Positions 40,094-48,783 of a stretch of 64,000 bases of DNA are shown here, in pieces; position 1 is the first letter of the stretch; each line of letters opens with the position of its first letter. Origin of the DNA: an uncultured Oscillospiraceae bacterium (GTDB lineage: Bacteria > Bacillota > Clostridia > Oscillospirales > Oscillospiraceae); assembly GCA_947625285.1 (NCBI GenBank), contig CANQNS010000001.1, positions 124,001 through 188,000 of the forward strand. Direction: 5' to 3'. The notes beneath the pieces were generated by a model, which was given only the letters and a program-made list of their open reading frames with translations, was not told where the DNA came from and made no database searches. The position numbers and the translations under genes are program-made.

Positions 40094-42088
40094 ATGGACA
40101 AAGAAAAAAAGCAGGAGCTGCAGGAGGAGATCGCTGAGCACCGGGCCGACGAGCACATGTTCGACCAGGCCGCGGTGGACGAGGTCATGAAAAAATATGA
40201 CCGGGAGTCCAACACCCGGGTCTGGGAGGGCTGGCAGAAATGGGCCGTGAACGCCGTGCTGGCTGCCTTTTCCCTGTTCTCCATCTATGTGACGCTGTTT
40301 GCCACCTGGCTGGACTTGGTGCGCTACCCCTCCTTTTTGGGCTGCATCATCGTCATCGGCTATCTCACCTTCCCGATGAAGAAGGGACCCCAGAAGGTCA
40401 ACCACATGCCCTGGTACGATTGGGTCATCATGATCCTGGGCGCGGGCGCGTTTTTCTATGTGGTGGCCAACGCCCAGAGCCTCACGGTCCGGCTGGGCGT
40501 GATGAATATCAAGTCCTATGAGATCGCCATCGGCATCATCGGCGTGCTGTCGGTGGTGGAGCTGTGCCGCCGGAGCGTGGGTCTGCCCATCCTGTGCGTG
40601 GCAGGGGCGTTTTTGATCTACGCGCTGTACTATTACCTTTTCAACCGGGGCATGGTCGCGGCAAAGGCCGTACGGCAGGTGACCATCGGGCTGTTTTACC
40701 AGACCACCGGCGTGCTCACCACCCCTGTTCAGGTCTGCGCCAAGTTCATCGTGGTGTTCATCATCTTCGGCGCCTTCCTGGAGCGGACCGGCATCAGCGA
40801 TTTCTTCATCAACCTGGCAAACTGTGTGGCGGGCTCCTCCTCCGGCGGTCCGGCCAAGGTGGCGGTCATCTCCTCCGCTTTGTGCGGCATGGTGTCCGGC
40901 TCCTCCGTGGGCAACACGGTCACCACCGGTTCCGTCACCATCCCCATGATGAAAAAGACCGGCTATAAGCCGGAGTTTGCCGGGGCCGTGGAGGCAGCCG
41001 CCTCCACCGGCGGGCAGATCATGCCCCCCATCATGGGCGCGGCGGCCTTCCTGATGGCGGAATATGTGGGCGTGCCCTATTCCAATATCATCGTCCGGGC
41101 GATCCTGCCCGCGGTGCTGTATTTCCTGGGCATCTTCATCTGCGTACATCTGGAGGCCCGGAAGCTGGGCCTGAAGGGCATCCCCAGGGACGAGCTGCCC
41201 AAGTTCAGCCACCTGATCGGCAAGATATACCTGCTGCTGCCCCTGGTGATACTGGTGTATCTGGTCTCCAGCGGCAGCCGGACCATGGCCTTCTCTGCGG
41301 CGGTGTCCATCGTGGCGGCCGTGGCGGTAAGCCTTTTCAACAAAGAGCACCGCATGACGCCGCTCATCTTCTTTGACGCGCTGGCCGCCGGCGCCAAGAG
41401 CTGCATCACCGTGGCCGCGGCCTGCGGCATGGCGGGCGTCATCGCCGGGTGCATCAACATGACCGGCCTGGCCTCCAAGCTGATCACCGCCATCGTATCC
41501 GTGTCCGGCGGGCATATCATCATCGCGCTGTTTCTCACCATGCTGTGCTGCATCGTGCTGGGCATGGGCGTGCCCACCACCGCCAACTATTGCATCATGG
41601 CATCCACCTGCGCCCCCATCCTGATCCAGCTGGGCATCCCCCAGATGGCGGCCCACTTCTTCGTGTTCTACTTCGGCATCGTGGCGGACATCACCCCGCC
41701 GGTGGCCCTGGCGGCCTACGCCGGCTCCGCCATCGCCAAGGCGCCGCCCATGAAGACGGCCCTCAACGCCACAAAGCTGGCTATCGCCGCCTTTGTGGTG
41801 CCCTATATCCTGGCTATGAACCCGGCCATGGTGCTGGTGGACACCACCGCGTTTGAAGTGGTCCAGGTGGCGATCACCTCCATCCTGGGCATCCTGGCCC
41901 TGGGCGTGGGCCTGGAGGGCTACTTCAAGGGGAACGTGCCCTGGGCGCTGCGGATCATCGCGCTGGCGGCGGGCCTGTTCCTGATTTACCCGGGCACCGT
42001 CAGCGACGTGGTGGGCCTGGTCGTGGTGGCGGGTATCTATGTGTTCCAGACCTTGGCCCACAAAAAGGGAACGCCCGCCGCAGCCTGA
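40094..42088 (+). CDS. TRAP transporter fused 4TM/12TM permease (TRAP-TAXI DctQM)
   Basis: A 664-residue membrane protein that fuses the small (DctQ-like, ~45-190) and large (DctM-like, ~200-620) TRAP subunits, as is usual for TAXI systems. DctM signatures include GPAKVAVISSALCGMVSGSS, TTGSVTIPMMKKTGY and GMGVPTTANYCIMA. The start at ATG 40094 follows GGAGGTG by seven bases; the N-terminal ~40 residues are charged and cytoplasmic. Transport is driven by an ion gradient (Na+ or H+), not ATP. Confidence 0.93.
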   Translation: MDKEKKQELQEEIAEHRADEHMFDQAAVDEVMKKYDRESNTRVWEGWQKWAVNAVLAAFSLFSIYVTLFATWLDLVRYPSFLGCIIVIGYLTFPMKKGPQKVNHMPWYDWVIMILGAGAFFYVVANAQSLTVRLGVMNIKSYEIAIGIIGVLSVVELCRRSVGLPILCVAGAFLIYALYYYLFNRGMVAAKAVRQVTIGLFYQTTGVLTTPVQVCAKFIVVFIIFGAFLERTGISDFFINLANCVAGSSSGGPAKVAVISSALCGMVSGSSVGNTVTTGSVTIPMMKKTGYKPEFAGAVEAAASTGGQIMPPIMGAAAFLMAEYVGVPYSNIIVRAILPAVLYFLGIFICVHLEARKLGLKGIPRDELPKFSHLIGKIYLLLPLVILVYLVSSGSRTMAFSAAVSIVAAVAVSLFNKEHRMTPLIFFDALAAGAKSCITVAAACGMAGVIAGCINMTGLASKLITAIVSVSGGHIIIALFLTMLCCIVLGMGVPTTANYCIMASTCAPILIQLGIPQMAAHFFVFYFGIVADITPPVALAAYAGSAIAKAPPMKTALNATKLAIAAFVVPYILAMNPAMVLVDTTAFEVVQVAITSILGILALGVGLEGYFKGNVPWALRIIALAAGLFLIYPGTVSDVVGLVVVAGIYVFQTLAHKKGTPAAA

Positions 42089-42114
42089 CCGCGAAAAAAT
42101 CCATAAATACCCGT

Positions 42115-42152
42115 CCGGGACCTGACTTGCTGTCAGGTCCCGGCTTTTTTTC
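42115..42152 (+). terminator. Terminator of the TRAP-TAXI operon
   Basis: CCGGGACCTGAC (42115-42126), loop TTGCT, GTCAGGTCCCGG (42132-42143), then CTTTTTTTT. A textbook intrinsic terminator. Confidence 0.93.
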
Positions 42153-42360
42153 GCAGAATTTGCCATGCTATTTTTTTGCCCCAGGGACACGATAATATTG
42201 ATGTGAGGCAGATCAATATGTCAAATTTTCTCTTTGACCGGGACCGGCCCGCAGACGGGGACTTCCCGGGCCGGTGGAAGCAAAGAGATATTTTAGCGCG
42301 GTTTCGTGCCCCGCTTTCTCGCATACTGAATGGGCCGGCAGAAAGACGGGAGGAAGAAAA

Positions 42361-43368
42361 ATGGGTAAGCGTTGGTTTTTGCGGCTGCAGACAGCCGTGA
42401 TAATATGGATCATGACGGCCGTCTGTGCGGTGACGGCCTTTGCGGACGGGGCGCTGATCCCCGTAGGGGAGACGGTGGGCATCTCCATTCAAATGAAAGG
42501 CGTGCTGGTGGCGGGCGTGACCCAGGTGCAGACCGCCGGCGGCGCGGCGTGCCCGGCAAAGGACGCGGGCCTGCAGCCGGGAGATGTGATCGTGGCGGTG
42601 GAGGATAAGGCGGTGGAAAACGCCGGAGAGCTCATCGCTGCCGTGGAGGCGCTGGGCGGCTGCCCGGCCCATATGACGGTCCAGCGGGACGGCCAGAGCT
42701 GCCGCTTTACCGTGACCCCGGCAAGAGAGGAAAACGGCGAGCTGCGGCTGGGCCTCTGGCTGCGGGACGGCGTGGCCGGTATCGGCACGGTGACGTATAT
42801 AGACCCGGACACCGGCGCGTTCGGCGCGCTGGGCCATGGGGTGAACGACGTGGATACGGGGGTGCTGCTGCCGGTGGGCAGCGGCGCGGTGTGCCACGCT
42901 CAGATCGTGGATGTGAAGCGGGGCGCGTCCGGCGCGCCGGGTGAGCTGGCCGGCAGCTTCGACCCGACCGATGTGGTGGGGTGCATCACCCGCAACACGC
43001 TCTGCGGCATCTTCGGCACCATCACCGGCGACCTGGGCGCGCTGCGGCCCGCCATACCGGTGTGCGCGCCCGGCGAGGTGCAAAAGGGCGCGGCCACCAT
43101 CCTGACCTGCGTGGCGGGCCGGGAGACCCGGGAGTACGCGGTGGAGATCGCCCGCAGCGGCATGGCCGCCGGCAGCGGACGGGACCTGACCGTGCATGTG
43201 ACGGACCCGGAGCTGCTGGAGCGGACCGGCGGCATCGTCCAGGGCATGAGCGGCAGCCCTATCATCCAAAACGGCAAGCTGGTGGGCGCGGTGACACACG
43301 TGCTGGTGAACGATCCCACCAGGGGGTACGGGGTGTTCATCGACACCATGCTGGACGCGGCGGCGTGA
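42361..43368 (+). CDS. spoIVB: SpoIVB serine peptidase (forespore signal for sigma-K activation)
   Basis: A 335-residue S55-family protease: an N-terminal signal/anchor helix, a PDZ domain (~40-110, with DAGLQPGDVIVAVED) and the S55 catalytic domain with IDPDTGAFGALGHGVND (catalytic His) and GIVQGMSGSPIIQNGKLVGA (catalytic Ser). In sporulation it is exported from the forespore and triggers pro-sigma-K processing. Usually spoIVB is followed by spo0A; here rfbA follows instead. ATG 42361 follows GGGAGGAAG. Upstream lies an 8-bp inverted repeat ATATTGAT/ATCAATAT (42195-42219). Confidence 0.93.
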   Translation: MGKRWFLRLQTAVIIWIMTAVCAVTAFADGALIPVGETVGISIQMKGVLVAGVTQVQTAGGAACPAKDAGLQPGDVIVAVEDKAVENAGELIAAVEALGGCPAHMTVQRDGQSCRFTVTPAREENGELRLGLWLRDGVAGIGTVTYIDPDTGAFGALGHGVNDVDTGVLLPVGSGAVCHAQIVDVKRGASGAPGELAGSFDPTDVVGCITRNTLCGIFGTITGDLGALRPAIPVCAPGEVQKGAATILTCVAGRETREYAVEIARSGMAAGSGRDLTVHVTDPELLERTGGIVQGMSGSPIIQNGKLVGAVTHVLVNDPTRGYGVFIDTMLDAAA

Positions 43369-43386
43369 CAGGGTACCGTGGCGCGG

Positions 43387-43420
43387 GGACGGCGGGCTAT
43401 CGGCCCGCCGTCCGGTCTTG
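43387..43420 (+). terminator. Probable terminator of spoIVB
   Basis: GGACGGCGGGC (43387-43397) pairs with GCCCGCCGTCC (43403-43413); the tail GGTCTTG is poor in T, so the hairpin is certain but termination less so. Confidence 0.6.
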
Positions 43421-43426
43421 CCGCGC

Positions 43427-43455
43427 TTGCAATCGCACGGCTTATATGGTAAGAT
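43427..43455 (+). promoter_or_regulatory. Promoter of rfbAB
   Basis: TTGCAA (43427-43432), 17 bp, TAAGAT (43450-43455), leaving a leader of ~105 bases before rfbA. I see no known riboswitch in that leader. Confidence 0.55.
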
Positions 43456-43565
43456 AAGCTGCCGATAAGGCGTGGTGCCGAGGTTTGCCGTCCCACGCCG
43501 GACAAATACACAGAGAACGCTTTTGCGCGGGCCGGCCCCGAACGGGAGCCGGACGGGAGAGAGAT

Positions 43566-44440
43566 ATGAAAGGCATTATTCTTGCCGGGGGTTCCGGCAC
43601 GCGGCTGCAGCCGCTTACCATCGGCGTTTCCAAGCAGGCGCTGCCGATCTATGACAAGCCCATGATCTATTACCCCCTGTCTACCCTCATGCTGGCGGGC
43701 ATACGGGAGGTGCTGATCATCTCCACGCCCCGGGACGTGCCCGTGTTTCAGGAGATATTGGGCGACGGGACCCGGCTGGGGATGCGGTTTTCCTACGCCG
43801 TGCAGGAAAAGCCCAACGGTCTGGCGGAGGCGTTCCTTATTGGCGAGCGGTTCATCGACGGCGACAAGGTGGCCCTGGTGCTGGGGGACAACGTCTTTTA
43901 CGGAGGCGGCCTTTCCACCGTTTTGAAGGAGGCGGCCTCCCTGACGGAAGGGGCGGTGGTCTTTGGCTACCCGGTCCACGATCCCTCCGGCTTCGGCGTG
44001 GTGGAGTTCGACAAAAACGGCCGGGTGCTGTCCCTGGAGGAGAAGCCGGCCCACCCCAAGTCGAAATACGCCGTGCCGGGCCTGTATTTTTACGACGAGC
44101 AGGTGTGCGACATCGCCAGGCACATCAAACCGTCCGCCCGGGGCGAGCTGGAGATCACCGAGGTGAACAACGAGTATCTGCGCCGGGGCCAGCTGCGGGT
44201 AGTGAAGTTCTTCCGGGGCATGGCGTGGCTGGATACGGGTACATATGACGGGCTCCAGGAGGCGTCCCAGTTCGTGAACATCATCCAGAAACGGCAGGGG
44301 CTGTATGTGTCCTGCATCGAGGAGATCGCTTGGCGGCGGGGCTTCATCGACCGGGCGCAGCTGCTGCGGCTGGCCGAGCCCATGATGCAGACGGAGTACG
44401 GCCAATATCTGCGGGCTATCGCGGAAGGAGATGACGAGGG

Positions 44441-44444
<4 letters not shown>
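43566..44444 (+). CDS. rfbA: Glucose-1-phosphate thymidylyltransferase
   Basis: A 292-residue enzyme that makes dTDP-glucose from dTTP and glucose-1-phosphate. Motifs: [46 protein letters not shown] and [19 protein letters not shown] 43566 follows GGGAGAGAG. It overlaps rfbB by four bases, giving the first two steps of dTDP-rhamnose or another dTDP-deoxysugar. rfbC and rfbD are not in the window. Confidence 0.96.
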
Positions 44445-45460
<1,016 letters not shown>

Positions 45461-45475
45461 GCAAAGAGACGCAAT

Positions 45476-45511
45476 AAAACAGGTCCCCCACACGGGGGAC
45501 CTGTTTTATGT
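45476..45511 (+). terminator. Terminator of rfbAB, shared with convergent htpG
   Basis: AAAACAGGTCCCCC (45476-45489), loop ACAC, GGGGGACCTGTTTT (45494-45507): a 14-bp perfect stem with A- and T-rich flanks, so it can work in both directions. Confidence 0.92.
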
Positions 45512-45577
45512 TTATATGGGAATATTTCCCCACACAGATGGTGTTAAGAGGGTAAAAACGGGAAATCAACCCCACTT

Positions 45578-47485
45578 TCAGAAAAGGCCGCAGACCAGCT
45601 CCGTATAGGCGGCGGGGTCGTCCAGGGGCAGGCCCGCGATCAGCTGGGCTTGGGCCAGCAGCACCATGGCAAGCCTGGCCGCCCGGGGCTTGTCCTCCCG
45701 GTACGCCTTTTCCAAGGCCCCAAAGGCGGGGTGGGAGCCGTTCAGCTCCAGGACCCGTTTGGCCTTGATGCGCTCCGTTTCCGGCACGCCGGGCAGGCTT
45801 TGGAAATACTTCTCCATCTCCAGCGTCACCTCGCCCTCCGTGGTCAGGAACACCGGCTGGCTTTTCAGCTTGTGGCTGATGCGGACGCTCTCCACCGCGC
45901 CGCCCAGGCTCTCTTTTACGAAGTCCAGAAGCTCCTTGGACTGCTCCGCCTTTTCCTCCGCGTCCTTCTTCTCCTGGTCGCTCTCCAGGCCCAGGTCGTC
46001 GTTCGTCACGTTGCAGAACTCTTTCTCGGCGTACCGGCCCAGCATCTGCATCACGAAGGCGTCCACGTCGTCTGTCAGGCACAGCATATCACAGCCCGCC
46101 GCCTTCACCGTCTCCGCCTGGGGCAGAGCCGCCGCCCGCTTCACCGTCTCCGCGCAGGCGTAGTAGATCTTCTTCTGGTCCTCGCCCATGGCGTCGGCGT
46201 ATTCCTTCAGGCTCACCAGCTTGTCCTTGTCCGCGCTGTGGAACAGCAGCAGGTCCTGGAGCTTGTCCTTGTTCATGCCGTAATCGCCCACCACGCCGTA
46301 CTTCAACTGGGGCGCGAAGGCCTTGTAGAAGGTCTCGTATTTCTCCCGGTCCTCGTCCATGAGCCGTTTCAGCTCGCTCTGGATCTTCTTTTCCAGGTTG
46401 CCGGCGATGATCTTCAGCTGCCGGTCATGCTGCAAAAGCTCCCGGGAGATGTTCAGGCTCAGGTCCGGCGAGTCCACCACGCCCCGGACGAAGCGGAAAT
46501 GCTCCGGCACCAGGTCCGGGCACTTGTCCATGATCATCACGCCGGAGGAGTACAGCTGCAGGCCCGGCTGATAGTCCCGGGTGTAGTAGTCATAGGGGGC
46601 CTGAGAGGGGATGAAGAGCATGGCCCGGTAGCTGGTCAGGCCCTCCGCGTTCACCCGGATCACGCTCACCGGGTCGGCGGTATCGTGGAAGTGCTCCTTG
46701 TAGTAGGCCTTGCAGTCCTCGTCCGAGACCTGGTCCCTGGGCCGCTGCCAGATGGGGACCATGGTGTTGACTACCTGGTCCTCGACGACGGTGTTGTAGG
46801 CTCCCTTGCCGTCTTCGCCGCCCTTTTCGTCCCACTCCCGGCGTTCCACCTGCATGTGGATGGGCCAGCGCACATAGTCGGAATACTTCTTCACCAGCTC
46901 CTTCAGCTTCCAGCTCTCAAGATAGGCGCTGTATTCCTCCTGGTCCGCGTCCGGCTTGATGTGCATGATCACATCCGTGCCTACGGCGTCCTTGTCACAG
47001 GCCGTGACCGTGTAGCCGTCCGCGCCGGAGGACTCCCACTTCCAGGCCTGGTCCTCGCCAAAGGCACGGGAGATGACCGTCACCTTATCGGAGACCATGA
47101 AGGCGGAATAAAAGCCCACGCCGAACTGGCCGATCACATCCACGTCCCCGGCGGCCTCGTCCTCCGCCAGAGCGTCCCGGAAATGGCGGGTGCCGCTGGA
47201 GGCGATCACCCCCAGGTTGCTCTCCAGCTCCTCCTTCGTCATGCCGACGCCGTTGTCCCGGACCGTCAGGGTCCGCGCATCCTTGTCCGCCTCGATGCGG
47301 ATCAGGAAATCCTCCCGGGCCATGCCCACCGTCTCGTCCGTCAAAGACCGGTAACACAGCTTGTCGATGGCGTCCGAGGCGTTGGAGATGATCTCCCGGA
47401 GAAAGATCTCCTTGTGGGTGTAGATGGAATTGATCATCAGATCCAAAAGCCGCTTGGACTCCGCCTTGAATTGCTTCTTCGCCAT
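45578..47485 (-). CDS. htpG: Molecular chaperone HtpG (Hsp90)
   Basis: A 635-residue cytoplasmic Hsp90 ATPase. GHKL motifs: EIFLREIISNASDAIDKL, VRDNGVGMT, GQFGVGFYSAFMV. The middle-domain and client-binding regions follow to the C-terminus, and length is normal. It is a single gene under a CIRCE operator, so HrcA repression and heat induction are expected; in Bacillus subtilis, by contrast, htpG is not in the HrcA regulon. Confidence 0.97.
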   Translation of the reverse strand: MAKKQFKAESKRLLDLMINSIYTHKEIFLREIISNASDAIDKLCYRSLTDETVGMAREDFLIRIEADKDARTLTVRDNGVGMTKEELESNLGVIASSGTRHFRDALAEDEAAGDVDVIGQFGVGFYSAFMVSDKVTVISRAFGEDQAWKWESSGADGYTVTACDKDAVGTDVIMHIKPDADQEEYSAYLESWKLKELVKKYSDYVRWPIHMQVERREWDEKGGEDGKGAYNTVVEDQVVNTMVPIWQRPRDQVSDEDCKAYYKEHFHDTADPVSVIRVNAEGLTSYRAMLFIPSQAPYDYYTRDYQPGLQLYSSGVMIMDKCPDLVPEHFRFVRGVVDSPDLSLNISRELLQHDRQLKIIAGNLEKKIQSELKRLMDEDREKYETFYKAFAPQLKYGVVGDYGMNKDKLQDLLLFHSADKDKLVSLKEYADAMGEDQKKIYYACAETVKRAAALPQAETVKAAGCDMLCLTDDVDAFVMQMLGRYAEKEFCNVTNDDLGLESDQEKKDAEEKAEQSKELLDFVKESLGGAVESVRISHKLKSQPVFLTTEGEVTLEMEKYFQSLPGVPETERIKAKRVLELNGSHPAFGALEKAYREDKPRAARLAMVLLAQAQLIAGLPLDDPAAYTELVCGLF

Positions 47486-47509
47486 GGATTCAACGCTTCC
47501 TTTCTGGAG

Positions 47510-47536
47510 TTAGCACTCTTTTTAACTGAGTGCTAA
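47510..47536 (-). promoter_or_regulatory. CIRCE operator (HrcA binding site)
   Basis: TTAGCACTC (47510-47518), 9-bp spacer, GAGTGCTAA (47528-47536): an exact match to the CIRCE consensus. It starts within the htpG -10 box and covers the transcription start, so HrcA bound here would block htpG. Confidence 0.97.
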
Positions 47537-47563
47537 TCTACCACACTTCCGGCCAGTTGTCAA
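47535..47563 (-). promoter_or_regulatory. Sigma-A promoter of htpG
   Basis: On the minus strand TTGACA (47563-47558), 17 bp, TAGATT (47540-47535), the -10 overlapping the CIRCE left arm. Confidence 0.9.
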
Positions 47564-47688
47564 GCCCCCCGCAGGGGAGAGAGCGTGGGTTATTACAAGT
47601 TATTACAGTTTTCATAATCCCCTTTACTTTTTATAAAGGATGCGTAATAATACGTTTGGATGTAGATTTACATAATATAGTAAGTGGG

Positions 47689-48513
47689 GTGAAGGCGTTG
47701 CGTTGGCTGGGAGCGGCGGTGGCGATATTGATCGTGATAATGTTCGTGCTGCTGCTGTGCGGCGCGTCGCCTGCCCGGGCGGGCGTGCCGGAGACGCTGA
47801 CGCTGCCCCAGCCCGCGGCGGGCTGGCAGGACGCCTATCTGGCCTTTCTGGACAGCCGCTACGACACCTTTTCCTACCTTTGGCCCGAGGGCATGAGCGG
47901 CGTGGGGTTCATCGACCTGGATCTGGACGGCACCCCGGAGATGGTCGTCTTTGACCAGGGGGCGTCCGCCACGCTGGGGGCCCAGCTTTTCGATCTGGCG
48001 GGCGGGCAGGTGTACTGCGTGTCCAGCGTGCTGGACGCGGCGGCCGGCGCTTTTGACGGCTCTCATATGTCCGCCGTGGACGTCTGGACCAGCTTTTTTG
48101 AGTCCTTCCGGCTCAGCCGCACCGCCGACGGCTGGTGCTTCTGGGTGGACAGCGCCAACGGCACCATGGAGACGGCCTGGGATGAGATCGTCCGCTTCGA
48201 CTGCGTGGACGGGATATTGACCCCGTCCAGCGTGTGCTATCGGTATCTGGAGTTCGACCCGGCCAGCGGTCTTGTGGTGGCGGAGCGGTACACCGCCGCC
48301 GGCGCGCCTACGGACGCGGCCGGATACGCCGGGGCGTCCAGCGTCTATATGGACGGCCAGGACGCGGGCTATGACGCAGCCGGCGTGTTTTTGTGGAACG
48401 ATCTGGACCGCTACGATACCTCCCGGGAGGGGCTGATGGCTATGGCCCGGGACGCGGCCGCCGCCTACCGGCCCATCACCGACTATGTGACGCTGGCGAC
48501 CATGCAGCCGTGA
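47689..48513 (+). CDS. Secreted or membrane-anchored protein with an FG-GAP-like calcium motif
   Basis: A protein of about 274 residues with an N-terminal hydrophobic anchor or signal (LRWLGAAVAILIVIMFVLLL) and a mature part that contains IDLDLDGTPEMVVFDQG, a calcium-binding DxDxDG loop as in FG-GAP/VCBS or dockerin-like folds. No other domain is recognised. The start is uncertain: GTG 47689 and TTG 47698 both fit the signal peptide, and the ribosome site (GGGGTG) is poor. It is divergent from htpG. Confidence 0.6.
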   Translation: MKALRWLGAAVAILIVIMFVLLLCGASPARAGVPETLTLPQPAAGWQDAYLAFLDSRYDTFSYLWPEGMSGVGFIDLDLDGTPEMVVFDQGASATLGAQLFDLAGGQVYCVSSVLDAAAGAFDGSHMSAVDVWTSFFESFRLSRTADGWCFWVDSANGTMETAWDEIVRFDCVDGILTPSSVCYRYLEFDPASGLVVAERYTAAGAPTDAAGYAGASSVYMDGQDAGYDAAGVFLWNDLDRYDTSREGLMAMARDAAAAYRPITDYVTLATMQP

Positions 48514-48532
48514 GACATTAGCGTTTTTGATT

Positions 48533-48568
48533 GCCGGACCTCCCTGGGGGGTCCGGCGCTTTTGTTTG
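48533..48568 (+). terminator. Terminator after the FG-GAP-like gene
   Basis: GCCGGACCTCCC (48533-48544) pairs with GGGGGGTCCGGC (48546-48557, with G-T pairs), then GCTTTTGTTTG. Confidence 0.8.
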
Positions 48569-48667
48569 CTTCGGCAGATGCCATAAATCGGCGGCGGCCT
48601 TTTGGGGAAGAGTCTATAAGATTCGACAAAATGCACAAAACGAGGGCGGTAAATTGTTGATGATGCC

Positions 48668-48696
48668 TTGACAATCGGACCGAACGGGGGTATAGT
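48668..48696 (+). promoter_or_regulatory. Promoter of the Amt-PII gene
   Basis: TTGACA (48668-48673), 17 bp, TATAGT (48691-48696). Transcription would begin around 48703, immediately before the leader terminator. Confidence 0.85.
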
Positions 48697-48708
48697 GCGT
48701 ACAATGAA

Positions 48709-48760
48709 ACGGCAAGGACGTCGCGACATCTGGTCGGGGCGTCCTCGCCGTTTTTAGTTT
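48709..48760 (+). terminator. Leader terminator (attenuator) of the Amt-PII gene
   Basis: ACGGCaAGGACG (48709-48720) pairs with CGTCCTcGCCGT (48740-48751), then TTTTAGTTTTT. It lies between the promoter and the start codon, so full-length mRNA needs antitermination or read-through. The apical part can form a separate small stem (CGAC/GTCG). Nitrogen-controlled antitermination is a guess; no known glutamine riboswitch or clear ANTAR dual hexaloop is present. Confidence 0.75.
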
Positions 48761-48783
48761 TTCGCATGAGGAGGAAAGGAAAA

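Noticed and set aside
38735-42190. A 1151-codon open frame on the minus strand opposite the TAXI binding protein and TRAP permease, and many similar long antisense frames elsewhere
   Set aside because: It is rich in His, Gly, Asp and Gln in the way expected from the complement of GC-rich codons, has no domain motif, and lies opposite clearly recognised genes. The same holds for long frames opposite topoisomerase, htpG, mnmE and others.
48697-48783. A glutamine riboswitch or ANTAR target in the amt leader
   Set aside because: The glnA-type consensus is absent, and only one clear hairpin lies after the start point; the required paired hexaloops were not convincing.
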